Positions 1-5,063 of a DNA stretch of 5,906 nt are shown one piece after another (position 1 is the stretch's first letter; each line of letters starts with the position of its first letter). Below the pieces are notes generated by a model. It was not told the DNA's origin. It did no database searches and was given only the letters and a program-made list of their open reading frames with translations. The translations under genes and the position numbers were made by a program. Location of the stretch: assembly GCA_011040545.1 (NCBI GenBank), contig DQYM01000214.1:1-5906 (forward strand). The letters run 5' to 3'. Source of the stretch: Candidatus Bathyarchaeota archaeon (GTDB lineage: Archaea > Thermoproteota > Bathyarchaeia > EX4484-135).

Positions 1-2
1 AG

Positions 3-653
3 CTAACCGACCTAAGCTTCCTACACATGGTGGCCCACACGCCAGATATGTGGCCAAGGCTAAGGCCCTACAAGGATGAGCTTGAGCCCCTGATCTCCTT
101 CCTTGAGGAGCACGAGGATGAGCTCTTCTTCAAGCCACCTGAGCCAGATATAGACCCCATAGGATTTGAGGAATTCCTAAGCGAGCTCAAGACGGCTAGG
201 GTGCTCCTCGCCTGGATAGAGGAGGCCCCTGAAGATGCAATCCTAAGCGAGTTCCACGTTCACCCTGGCGACCTCTACAGGCTAGTGGAAACTAGCAAGT
301 GGCTCCTCTATGCCTCACGTGAGCTCTCAGCCCTGTTCGGTAGTAGGGAAGCAGCCCTAAGGCTAACGATCCTAATGAAGCGTGTTGAGCATGGAGTTAA
401 GGAAGAGCTAATACCGCTTGCAAGCCTGAGGGGCATCGGGCGCATCAGGGCAAGGCTGCTCTACAACCACGGCTTTAGGACACTAGATGACCTAAGGGAA
501 GCTAGCATCAGGGATCTACTTAAGGTCCCGCAGATAGGGCCTAAGCTCGCCATAAGCATAAAGGAGCAGCTTGGCGCACCGCTTGAGGAAGAGGAGCTTG
601 AGCTAGCAAGGAGGGCTGAGAAGGTACAGAAGAGCCTACTTGATTATGCCTAG
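3..653 (+). CDS. hel308: ATP-dependent DNA helicase Hel308, C-terminal part (5' end outside window)
   Basis: This is the last 216 residues of a Ski2-like superfamily 2 helicase, which unwinds lagging-strand DNA at stalled forks and is usually about 700 residues long. The open frame runs unbroken from the left edge (LTDLSFLH precedes the first Met at 27), so that Met is internal and the motor domains lie outside the window. The visible part matches the family's helical ratchet domain, including the typical TPDM segment near 42-53. It ends in a helix-hairpin-helix domain: LRGIGRIRARLLYNHGF (427-477), then LKVPQIGPKLA (520-552). An Arg-Ala-Arg triplet sits at 447-455, where Hel308 proteins carry their conserved RAR motif. 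The acidic tail ends at TAG 651-653, sharing CTAG with the stop of the convergent roadblock gene. Hel308/Hjm is much more likely than another Ski2-like helicase because of the HhH/RAR end. Confidence 0.9.
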   Translation, partial: LTDLSFLHMVAHTPDMWPRLRPYKDELEPLISFLEEHEDELFFKPPEPDIDPIGFEEFLSELKTARVLLAWIEEAPEDAILSEFHVHPGDLYRLVETSKWLLYASRELSALFGSREAALRLTILMKRVEHGVKEELIPLASLRGIGRIRARLLYNHGFRTLDDLREASIRDLLKVPQIGPKLAISIKEQLGAPLEEEELELARRAEKVQKSLLDYA

Positions 654-1081
654 GTCCCGATAGCCTCACTTCTGCTTGGGGCCTCAGGGGCTCCCTCCAC
701 GGGTGCTGCCCCAAGGGCTTCTGCTATCTTGTTGGCAGCCCTCTTAGCTGAGTAGAGGGCTATGCCAAGCTTGACTTCCCTGCCGACTAGGAGGAGCAAT
801 ATCACATCCCTAGTGGCCTTGGTCAGCAGCAAGTAGCCATCCTCACCACATATGATGCCTAGCTCAAATCGCCCTAGGCCAAGATCCATGCCCATGCGCT
901 CCGCTATGCTCAAGACGGAAGAGCCCATTGCAGCCATTAAGTCCTCATCAACGCTAGATGGCATGAAGCTCTCCATCACGAAGCCATCGTAGCTTACTAT
1001 GGCTAGAGCCCTAACACCAGGGACCCCCTCTTTAATGGACATAAGTAGCTCCTTAAGCGAGGACCCACCTGCCAAGCTCAC
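650..1081 (-). CDS. Roadblock/LC7 domain protein (MglB-like putative GTPase regulator)
   Basis: 143 residues from a GTG start at 1081; an in-frame TAG lies 6 nt upstream of it, so no longer form is possible. Residues about 8-122 fit the roadblock/LC7 fold: an N-terminal helix (SLKELLMSIKEG), the strand pair PGVRALAIVSYDGFVMES, a central helix (DLMAAMGSSVLSIAERMG), strands LGIICGEDGYLLLTKA and DVILLLLVG, then the last helix YSAKRAANKIAEAL. The final 20 or so residues are Ala/Pro/Glu-rich and probably disordered. Family members dimerise and commonly act as scaffolds or GAP-like partners of small GTPases. The gene follows a Ras-like GTPase on the same strand by 56 nt, the usual pairing, so that GTPase is the inferred partner. 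No signal peptide or membrane segment is present. The fold call is strong; the biochemical role is inferred. Confidence 0.85.
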   Translation of the reverse strand: MSLAGGSSLKELLMSIKEGVPGVRALAIVSYDGFVMESFMPSSVDEDLMAAMGSSVLSIAERMGMDLGLGRFELGIICGEDGYLLLTKATRDVILLLLVGREVKLGIALYSAKRAANKIAEALGAAPVEGAPEAPSRSEAIGT

Positions 1082-1119
1082 ACGCCCCTATTGCATAATC
1101 CCCCTTCATGTAATAAGCC
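1082..1119 (-). promoter_or_regulatory. Likely promoter of the roadblock gene
   Basis: On the minus strand the box GGCTTATT (1119-1112) has the same GGCTTAT core as the promoter at 1705. Its centre lies 33 bp upstream of the GTG at 1081, predicting transcription from about 1088 and a leader of roughly 7 nt. No strong Shine-Dalgarno lies at a usable distance. The roadblock gene could therefore be expressed alone as well as from the GTPase promoter. Confidence 0.45.
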
Positions 1120-1139
1120 TAACTAATAGTGGTTAGGCT
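1116..1139. repeat. Inverted repeat between the GTPase and roadblock genes
   Basis: The perfect 8-bp arms AGCCTAAC (1116-1123) and GTTAGGCT (1132-1139) flank an 8-nt loop. One arm includes the GTPase stop codon (TAG, 1140-1138); the other overlaps the upstream side of the presumed roadblock TATA box. It could be an mRNA hairpin separating the two cistrons or an operator. No T-run follows, so a classical terminator is unlikely. Confidence 0.5.
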
Positions 1140-1653
1140 ATAGGCCGAATTTCTCCTTGATGAGGGAGAGTATGAGCTTAAATGGCTTATCAACGTTCTT
1201 CAAGAGCCTCGCAGATGTCTCTACGTAAGCATGGGCACCTAGGGCCTCTAGGGCCTCATTTATCTCCTCCTCACCTACTTCACGCTCTAGGTCTGCCTTG
1301 GTGCCGACCAGTATGATCGGGATATCCTCATTAACCTTCTTCACTAGATCAGCCCAATCCCTAAGCGATGTAAGCGTCATGAGGGAGGATAGGTCAAAGA
1401 CAAGGATAGCACCATGTGCCCCCCTCATAAGGCTGGGCACGTTGTAGTAGACACGGAAGAACCTAAGCTGACCACTGAAGTCGTATATTATGAGCTTATA
1501 GCGCCTACCAGCTTCATCATCAACGTTGCATACTAGGAGGTTCAAGCCCAGCGTGGGCTCATGGGAGAAGAACTTACGGAGCCTATAGGCATCTACGAGC
1601 GTGCTCTTGCCTACACCACCATCGCCTACCATCAGCACCTTCAGTACCTTCAT
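1138..1653 (-). CDS. Ras-like small GTPase
   Basis: 171 residues from ATG 1653, covering a whole G domain. Visible motifs: P-loop GDGGVGKST (residues 10-18), switch-I Thr34, switch-II DFSGQ (58-62, with the Gln that corresponds to Ras Gln61), specificity motif GTKAD (117-121, TKxD as in Rho proteins instead of NKxD), and ETSA (145-148). The protein should cycle between GTP and GDP. It has no C-terminal cysteine, so no prenyl anchor is expected; membrane contact would need a partner. A longer frame reaches ATG 1704, but the 17 extra residues are not GTPase-like and their DNA contains a TATA box (1684-1678) placed correctly for a leaderless start at 1653. The roadblock gene follows downstream, and a membrane-protein cassette diverges upstream. 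Eukaryote-like and MglA-like archaeal families are both possible; I cannot assign the subfamily. Confidence 0.88.
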   Translation of the reverse strand: MKVLKVLMVGDGGVGKSTLVDAYRLRKFFSHEPTLGLNLLVCNVDDEAGRRYKLIIYDFSGQLRFFRVYYNVPSLMRGAHGAILVFDLSSLMTLTSLRDWADLVKKVNEDIPIILVGTKADLEREVGEEEINEALEALGAHAYVETSARLLKNVDKPFKLILSLIKEKFGL

Positions 1654-1686
1654 CACATGAGGTCTAGCCAAGCTAGGTTTTAAGTC
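1654..1686 (-). promoter_or_regulatory. Promoter of the GTPase gene, leaderless
   Basis: On the minus strand the TATA-like box CTTAAAA (1684-1678) is centred about 28 bp upstream of ATG 1653, the spacing expected when transcription begins at or within a few bases of the start codon. It argues for the short GTPase start rather than ATG 1704, which would place the box inside the coding region. Confidence 0.6.
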
Positions 1687-1702
1687 TGGCGACGCTATGG
1701 CC

Positions 1703-1735
1703 AAGGCTTATCAGACGCCCCTCCATACCCTCTAC
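1703..1735 (+). promoter_or_regulatory. Promoter of the membrane-protein cassette, leaderless
   Basis: The sequence AAGGCTTATCA (1703-1713) has a TATA-like core centred about 26.5 bp before ATG 1736. It lies back to back with the GTPase promoter, and both fit within the 82 bp between the two proposed start codons. This supports ATG 1736 over the earlier ATG at 1697. Confidence 0.55.
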
Positions 1736-2035
1736 ATGGCCTTGGTCGTAGAGGCAAAGGACCTGGTCATGCTGGGCCTAGGCATTGCCCTTGTGCTAGC
1801 ATCATTCTTCATAGCCCTCTATGGGCTTATGAACCCACATGGCCCCTGGCCCTTAAGCCCTATGATAGTTAATTGGATAAAGGAGCTAGCTGGCCTAAAT
1901 CTGCAGGGGGAGCTTGGGAAGCTAATTGATAATCTCATGCAAGCAGCTGTCTTCACGGCCATACTCGTCCTCCTCGTGCTCACGGGATACCTACTCATAG
2001 GCATGGGCATTAAAGCCCTAACTAAGGCGGTCTGA
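1736..2035 (+). CDS. Small two-helix membrane protein of unknown function
   Basis: 99 residues from ATG 1736. I do not recognise the family. Two hydrophobic helices are clear, residues about 10-32 (LVMLGLGIALVLASFFIALYG) and about 70-92 (AAVFTAILVLLVLTGYLLIG). Between them lies a loop of about 37 residues with a Pro/Trp patch (NPHGPWPLSP) and a possible amphipathic stretch. A positively charged end (IKALTKAV) follows helix 2, so both termini are probably cytoplasmic. A start at 1697 would add 13 residues but overlap the promoter; the TATA spacing favours 1736. It is the first gene of a four-gene plus-strand cassette and diverges from the GTPase. The end of helix 2, TGYLLIGMGIKAL, resembles helix ends in two of the following proteins. 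Confidence 0.7.
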   Translation: MALVVEAKDLVMLGLGIALVLASFFIALYGLMNPHGPWPLSPMIVNWIKELAGLNLQGELGKLIDNLMQAAVFTAILVLLVLTGYLLIGMGIKALTKAV

Positions 2036-2066
2036 AAGCTTATAATCTCCAAAGCTGAGGAGGCCC
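2036..2066 (+). promoter_or_regulatory. Promoter of the 142-aa membrane-protein gene, leaderless
   Basis: AAAGCTTATAA (2035-2045) is the clearest TATA box in the window. It starts directly after the previous stop codon and is centred about 25.5 bp before the TTG at 2067, so transcription should start at or next to that codon. A GGAGG at 2059-2063 is only 3 nt from the TTG, too close for normal Shine-Dalgarno use. Confidence 0.65.
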
Positions 2067-2495
2067 TTGGGGAAGGGCTTGGAGAGGGTAATAGGTGGCC
2101 TAGATGAAGGCACTAGGCGGCTTACTGGCATAGGCTTGCTGATCGTGGGCCTTGGCCTCCTCCTCTTCACGTTCTGGTGTGGCTACATGGAGTACCTCTC
2201 CGTGCCACACATAGAGATATCGGCTACCGACCCTTGGGAGACCTTCACGGAGGCCCTGAAGTACCTCATAGAGCCCTGTATCAAGGTCATGTTCCTTGGC
2301 GTCATGGGCTGGACTGGCGTGGTGCTGACGAGCAGGGGCGTCCAGCTGATAAGGGGGCCACCGATCCAGCAGCAGATCCTGGCTCCCCCACCCACGGGGC
2401 CAACAAGGCCAGCGCCAGCCCCCTCGGTGCCCCCAACACCTCCAGGCAGGAGCTACACGCCTATTATGGCCCCTAAGAAGAACAGCAGCTCTTGA
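2067..2495 (+). CDS. Two-helix membrane protein with proline-rich cytoplasmic tail, unknown function
   Basis: 142 residues from TTG 2067, a start supported by the TATA box 25 bp upstream. I do not recognise the family. Helix 1 spans residues about 20-42 (TGIGLLIVGLGLLLFTFWCGY) and helix 2 about 70-93. The 27-residue loop between them is acidic (HIEISATDPWETFTEA) and probably faces outside, given the Arg/Lys-rich N-terminus. After helix 2 comes a tail of about 45 residues, very rich in proline (for example PPPTGPTRPAPAPS) and ending in KKNSSS; it is likely disordered, cytoplasmic, and a candidate docking site. Layout and the helix-2 end TGVVLTSRGVQLI resemble the 99-aa protein, suggesting divergent paralogues. 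The gap to the next gene is 25 nt. Confidence 0.75.
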   Translation: MGKGLERVIGGLDEGTRRLTGIGLLIVGLGLLLFTFWCGYMEYLSVPHIEISATDPWETFTEALKYLIEPCIKVMFLGVMGWTGVVLTSRGVQLIRGPPIQQQILAPPPTGPTRPAPAPSVPPTPPGRSYTPIMAPKKNSSS

Positions 2496-2505
2496 GCAAT
2501 CGCTT

Positions 2506-2512
2506 GGAGGTG
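2506..2512 (+). promoter_or_regulatory. Shine-Dalgarno GGAGGTG deciding a TTG start
   Basis: GGAGGTG lies 8 nt before TTG 2521 and matches the archaeal 16S rRNA 3' end complement. No TATA box is seen in the 25-nt gap, so this gene is probably translated from the upstream transcript. Confidence 0.7.
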
Positions 2513-2520
2513 CGCTGGGC

Positions 2521-3291
2521 TTGAAGGTCGCCCTAAGGGCACTATCCATCTCCTTAATCCTCCTATGGCTTTTCGTCAGCATGCTATTGATCACGGTCCT
2601 CTACTCTGCCATCAGGATAGAAATAGGCCAGGTAAGCACTGAAACTGAGCCAACCGAGACGGGTGCCCGCCTAATCATAGATGTGCCAATACACAATAGG
2701 GGCTTCCACGATATAACTGACCTAGAGCTCAGCATAGATGTCGTGGTTGAGCTAACTGGCGATGTGATAATGAGCTCCACATCCTACGTTCCGATAATAA
2801 GGAAGGGCGAGGAAGGCCACCTAGTCCATGTCATAGAGCTCAACCTAACTGAGATAGCTGAGAACGAGAGGGCCTGTAGGGCACTTGTGCTAAACGATAC
2901 GAACCTAATAATGATTGCTCGCATCTCGCTTACGTACGCCTACATGTTTAGGGCTGAGATTGAGGCTAACTCTACATCACCGTGGGGAGCCCCTATGTCT
3001 GGCCTAACCGTTTCCCTTGAGCTCCCAGGGCCAGGGGAGGGCGAGCTAGTAGCCATACTATCATTTGAGAACCATGCATCATTTAGCTACAGCTTCCAGC
3101 TTGAAGCCTTTAACCACCTTGGGGATAGCCTTGGCTCCTCAGGCACTACAGACGTATATGCTAATAGCACATTTGATGGCCTGGCCATTTCCATACCAGT
3201 AGATACGGCCCTCTGGACGGGCTCTGGCTACGTGCTTGCCCACCTGTTCATTGGTTCAGCTATCCTCACGTTGGAGGTGGCTAGGTTTTGA
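2521..3291 (+). CDS. Membrane-anchored extracellular beta-rich protein, unknown function
   Basis: 256 residues from TTG 2521, chosen for the GGAGGTG 8 nt upstream. I do not recognise a named family. One hydrophobic segment (residues about 7-30, LSISLILLWLFVSMLLITVLYSAI) follows basic residues and should be a signal anchor, leaving about 225 residues outside the cell. The ectodomain is beta-rich and may hold two similar sandwich units: VPIHNRGFHDITDLELSIDV (55-74) and AILSFENHASFSYSFQLEAF (178-197) share a strand, Asn-containing turn, strand pattern seen in LEA14/WHy-like domains; that fold suggestion is an inference. Four N-glycosylation sequons (N108, N125, N150, N215) suit a crenarchaeal surface protein. 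The end overlaps the next gene by TTGA. It belongs to the four-gene membrane cassette divergent from the GTPase. Confidence 0.78.
   Translation: MKVALRALSISLILLWLFVSMLLITVLYSAIRIEIGQVSTETEPTETGARLIIDVPIHNRGFHDITDLELSIDVVVELTGDVIMSSTSYVPIIRKGEEGHLVHVIELNLTEIAENERACRALVLNDTNLIMIARISLTYAYMFRAEIEANSTSPWGAPMSGLTVSLELPGPGEGELVAILSFENHASFSYSFQLEAFNHLGDSLGSSGTTDVYANSTFDGLAISIPVDTALWTGSGYVLAHLFIGSAILTLEVARF
3273..3279 (+). promoter_or_regulatory. Shine-Dalgarno GGAGGTG for the overlapping downstream gene
   Basis: GGAGGTG sits inside the last codons of the 256-aa gene (Leu-Glu-Val) and 8 nt before TTG 3288, the same spacing as at 2506. It favours TTG 3288 over ATG 3303, whose nearest GGAGGG is only 2 nt away. 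Confidence 0.7.
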
Positions 3292-3755
3292 CCTGGAGGG
3301 ACATGGCTATCGCTACGTTGGAGAGGGTTGGCATGGCTGCAGTAAAGGGCTTCATAGCCTTCGTGGCCCTCTACGTGATCCCAATGGCCCTCCTAGCCCC
3401 AGCCCTTAGGGGCCTTAGGGAAGTAATGGTAAGTGGGCCAAGCCCAGAGGCCATCATCACCTACTTCACTGCCATAGGCGTTTTCTTCACGGTAGCTGCG
3501 GAACTCGCTAAGAACACAATACTTGAGCATGCCCTCTCCATAGGCAGGGGCCTAGCCATGATGGTATTCACCATCTACGCTACAAACGCTGGTGTCTTCT
3601 CCCTCCTAATCACCAGCTTTGGGACGCCAATAGAGATAACCATAGATGTTAGCCGCCTCATAGTGGTCTTCATAGGCATAGGCCTGCTAGATATGGCCAG
3701 GGGCGTCTTAAAGGCCCTTAACTGGGCCTGTGAGAGGGCCGATAGGGAGCCCTAG
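3288..3755 (+). CDS. Four-helix membrane protein of unknown function
   Basis: 155 residues from TTG 3288, overlapping the previous stop as TTGA, which implies tight co-expression or translational coupling. I do not recognise the family. Hydrophobic segments lie at residues about 16-40, 55-75, 89-111 and 119-143, so it is an integral membrane protein with both ends probably cytoplasmic. The last helix starts with polar residues (D120, R123) and ends IGLLDMARGVLKAL, resembling helix ends of the 99-aa and 142-aa proteins. The short C-terminus (NWACERADREP) is charged. It is the last gene of the cassette; its stop lies 10 nt from the stop of the convergent Hsp20 gene, with no visible T-rich terminator. 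It may be a membrane partner of the preceding surface protein; this is inferred from the overlap alone. Confidence 0.75.
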   Translation: MTWRDMAIATLERVGMAAVKGFIAFVALYVIPMALLAPALRGLREVMVSGPSPEAIITYFTAIGVFFTVAAELAKNTILEHALSIGRGLAMMVFTIYATNAGVFSLLITSFGTPIEITIDVSRLIVVFIGIGLLDMARGVLKALNWACERADREP

Positions 3756-3765
3756 GCTGCCTGCC

Positions 3766-4218
3766 CTACTCGTGCTCGCTAGCCCGCCCCCGCCTCCTGG
3801 GCAGCCTTACCTCAAGGATCCCCTTCCTGAAGACAAAACGTAGGCTCTTCGTCTCAACGGGCACTGGGACCCTAGCCCTAGCCCTCATCTCACGGATCTC
3901 CCCATCAATGTGGACCACGCCTAGATCACGGGGCCTTATGGCCTTCTTCATCTCAGCAACAACTTCTATTAGGCCCTCCTCTACTGGCCTAACCCTTATC
4001 GTCTCTGGCTTAACGAGTGGCATATCCATGGTTATGATGACCTCATCTGGCCCAATGAATACGTCCATTAGGGGCTCTATGCAGCTCCTCCTCACGTCCC
4101 AGGCTGGCCTCTCCACGAAGAAGGACTCAAGGGCCTCTTCAGCAGCCCTCTCAAGCTCCTCCACGTACTCCAGCAGCATGCGCAGGAGGGACCTCCTACG
4201 CTCCCTGTACCAGCTCAT
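3766..4218 (-). CDS. Small heat-shock protein, Hsp20/alpha-crystallin family
   Basis: 150 residues from ATG 4218, an ATP-independent holdase that keeps unfolding proteins soluble in the cytoplasm. The N-terminal region (WYRERRRSLLRMLLEYVEELERAAEEALESFF) is helical. An alpha-crystallin domain follows from about PLMDVFIGPDEVIITMDMP to the diagnostic end FRKGILEVRLPRR, the form of the family's GxLxVxLP signature. The tail (RGRASEHE) is short and lacks an IxI motif, which in many homologues links dimers into large oligomers, so assembly may differ. ATG 4233 would add five residues, but a GGAGGTG (4231-4225) overlaps that codon and lies 6 nt before ATG 4218, so the shorter form is preferred. It follows the PAC2 gene by 17 nt and is probably co-transcribed with it. 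Confidence 0.88.
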   Translation of the reverse strand: MSWYRERRRSLLRMLLEYVEELERAAEEALESFFVERPAWDVRRSCIEPLMDVFIGPDEVIITMDMPLVKPETIRVRPVEEGLIEVVAEMKKAIRPRDLGVVHIDGEIREMRARARVPVPVETKSLRFVFRKGILEVRLPRRRGRASEHE

Positions 4219-4224
4219 GCTCGC

Positions 4225-4231
4225 CACCTCC
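4225..4231 (-). promoter_or_regulatory. Shine-Dalgarno GGAGGTG for hsp20
   Basis: On the minus strand GGAGGTG (4231-4225) begins at the last base of the alternative ATG 4233-4231 and ends 6 nt before ATG 4218. It is the third copy of the same seven bases before an internal operon gene in this window. Confidence 0.65.
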
Positions 4232-4235
4232 ATGC

Positions 4236-4988
4236 CTATGCGTATAGGGGTATGTCTAGCTCTTGTGCTTTTCTCATCTTAGCTAGCTCCATCTGCGTCC
4301 TACGCATTATATCCCTGGCCCTCAGCCTTATCTCCTCCCCCTTGCGTATGAGCTCCTCCGTATCTATCTCTATGCCAAGTATCTTTGAGAGCTTGGCCAG
4401 TATGGCTGCTGATGCCTCTGGATCTGGGTAGGAGAAGAAGCACTGGGCCGTTAGGACGAGGGCTGGGATCTTGGCTTCAGCGCAGTACCTCAGTATTAGG
4501 GCGTATGGGCCAACCATTATACCGCTCTCCAGTATGCCTACATCATGCTTCCTTAGGACCTCAAGCGTTTCTGGGAGGCTTGCAGCACCAAAGACAGAGG
4601 GCTCCTCTATATCCTGCCTATTTGGGACGGGTATGCCGGATAGGGATATTATTAGCTTGGCCTCCTTTGAGCGGCACCACTCAACTATGGCCCTTGAGAG
4701 TGGGGCAACTGCATCTGCTGGGACGGCTGCCTCGGAGAATATCACTAGGAGGCCATCATCACCGAAGATCCTAACTGGCGAGTGGGGTAGGCCACCGTGT
4801 AGGACGGCTATGGGTGGCAGGAGGTCAGAGCGGATGTAGGCGACCTCCCTTAGGCCTAGCTTGCTTATGAGGTAGTGCGTGGCTATGACGCCCACGAGCC
4901 CAACGTCTGGTAGGCCAACTACGACGACCTGCCCTGGCTTTATGGGCTCCTTCTCCACTACATGGACTTCCTCGCCCAACACCAGCAC
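4236..4988 (-). CDS. PAC2-family proteasome assembly chaperone (PbaA/PbaB-like) with HbYX tail
   Basis: 250 residues from GTG 4988. The fold follows archaeal PAC2 proteins, relatives of eukaryotic Pba1/Pba2: the opening GQVVVVGLPDVGLVGVIATHYLISKLGL (residues about 19-46), then YIRSDLLPPIAVLHGG, a central LIISLSGIPV, EPSVFGAAS, SGIMVGPYALILRYC, and IPALVLTAQCFFSYPDPEASAAIL. The C-terminal 45 residues are helical and highly charged. The last three residues are Leu-Tyr-Ala, fitting the hydrophobic-Tyr-X (HbYX) motif that Pba chaperones and proteasome activators insert into the alpha ring of the 20S proteasome. The role, helping to assemble or cap proteasome precursors, follows from the family and the tail and is not proven. 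A TATA box 27 bp upstream supports a leaderless GTG start. hsp20 follows 17 nt downstream, forming a proteostasis pair. Family sure; PbaA versus PbaB unclear. Confidence 0.85.
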   Translation of the reverse strand: MLVLGEEVHVVEKEPIKPGQVVVVGLPDVGLVGVIATHYLISKLGLREVAYIRSDLLPPIAVLHGGLPHSPVRIFGDDGLLVIFSEAAVPADAVAPLSRAIVEWCRSKEAKLIISLSGIPVPNRQDIEEPSVFGAASLPETLEVLRKHDVGILESGIMVGPYALILRYCAEAKIPALVLTAQCFFSYPDPEASAAILAKLSKILGIEIDTEELIRKGEEIRLRARDIMRRTQMELAKMRKAQELDIPLYA

Positions 4989-5022
4989 CTATCATGGGTC
5001 GTACTAGAAGGTGATAAACCTT
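4989..5022 (-). promoter_or_regulatory. Promoter of the PAC2-hsp20 operon, leaderless
   Basis: On the minus strand AAGGTTTATC (5022-5013) has a TATA core centred 27.5 bp upstream of GTG 4988, so the transcript should start at the start codon. The box lies within short inverted arms AAGGT (5008-5012) and ACCTT (5018-5022), which may be coincidence. Confidence 0.6.
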
Positions 5023-5046
5023 AACCTAGCAATTAGCATGGCCAAA

Positions 5047-5063
5047 GGCCAAGGCCCTTGGCC
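5047..5063. repeat. GC-rich inverted repeat at the end of the L10e gene
   Basis: GGCCAAGG-C-CCTTGGCC is a perfect inverted repeat with 8-bp arms. In RNA it would fold as a 7-bp stem with a 3-nt loop, starting at the last base of the L10e stop codon. In the L10e direction it is followed by only three T's, so it may stabilise the mRNA end or assist termination; it does not look like a standard archaeal T-run terminator. Confidence 0.5.

Noticed and set aside
27..29. ATG 27 as the start of a stand-alone 208-aa helix-hairpin-helix protein
   Set aside because: The frame is open upstream to the window edge with family-like residues (LTDLSFLH) ahead of the Met, so this is the C-terminal part of Hel308.
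1154..1525. TGATGA-like C-box motifs, suggesting C/D box guide RNAs
   Set aside because: They fall inside the GTPase coding sequence, encoding Asp-Asp-Glu or similar on one strand, and I found no paired CTGA D box at a suitable distance.
1654..1704. Longer GTPase start at ATG 1704, adding 17 residues
   Set aside because: The extra residues do not resemble a GTPase N-terminus, the region contains the TATA box for a start at 1653, and it would overlap the divergent gene's alternative start.
1697..1735. Earlier start of the first membrane protein at ATG 1697
   Set aside because: The TATA-like GGCTTAT at 1705-1711 lies inside this segment and is spaced for ATG 1736. The choice is probable, not certain.
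2100..2594. Minus-strand open frame of 164 codons and other overlapping frames across 2100-2600
   Set aside because: They overlap the 142-aa membrane gene, whose frame has clear transmembrane helices, a TATA box and operon context. The antisense translations look like low-complexity Trp/Arg/Pro artefacts.
3756..3765. Terminator between the convergent membrane cassette and hsp20
   Set aside because: The gap is only 10 bases, with no T-run or hairpin.
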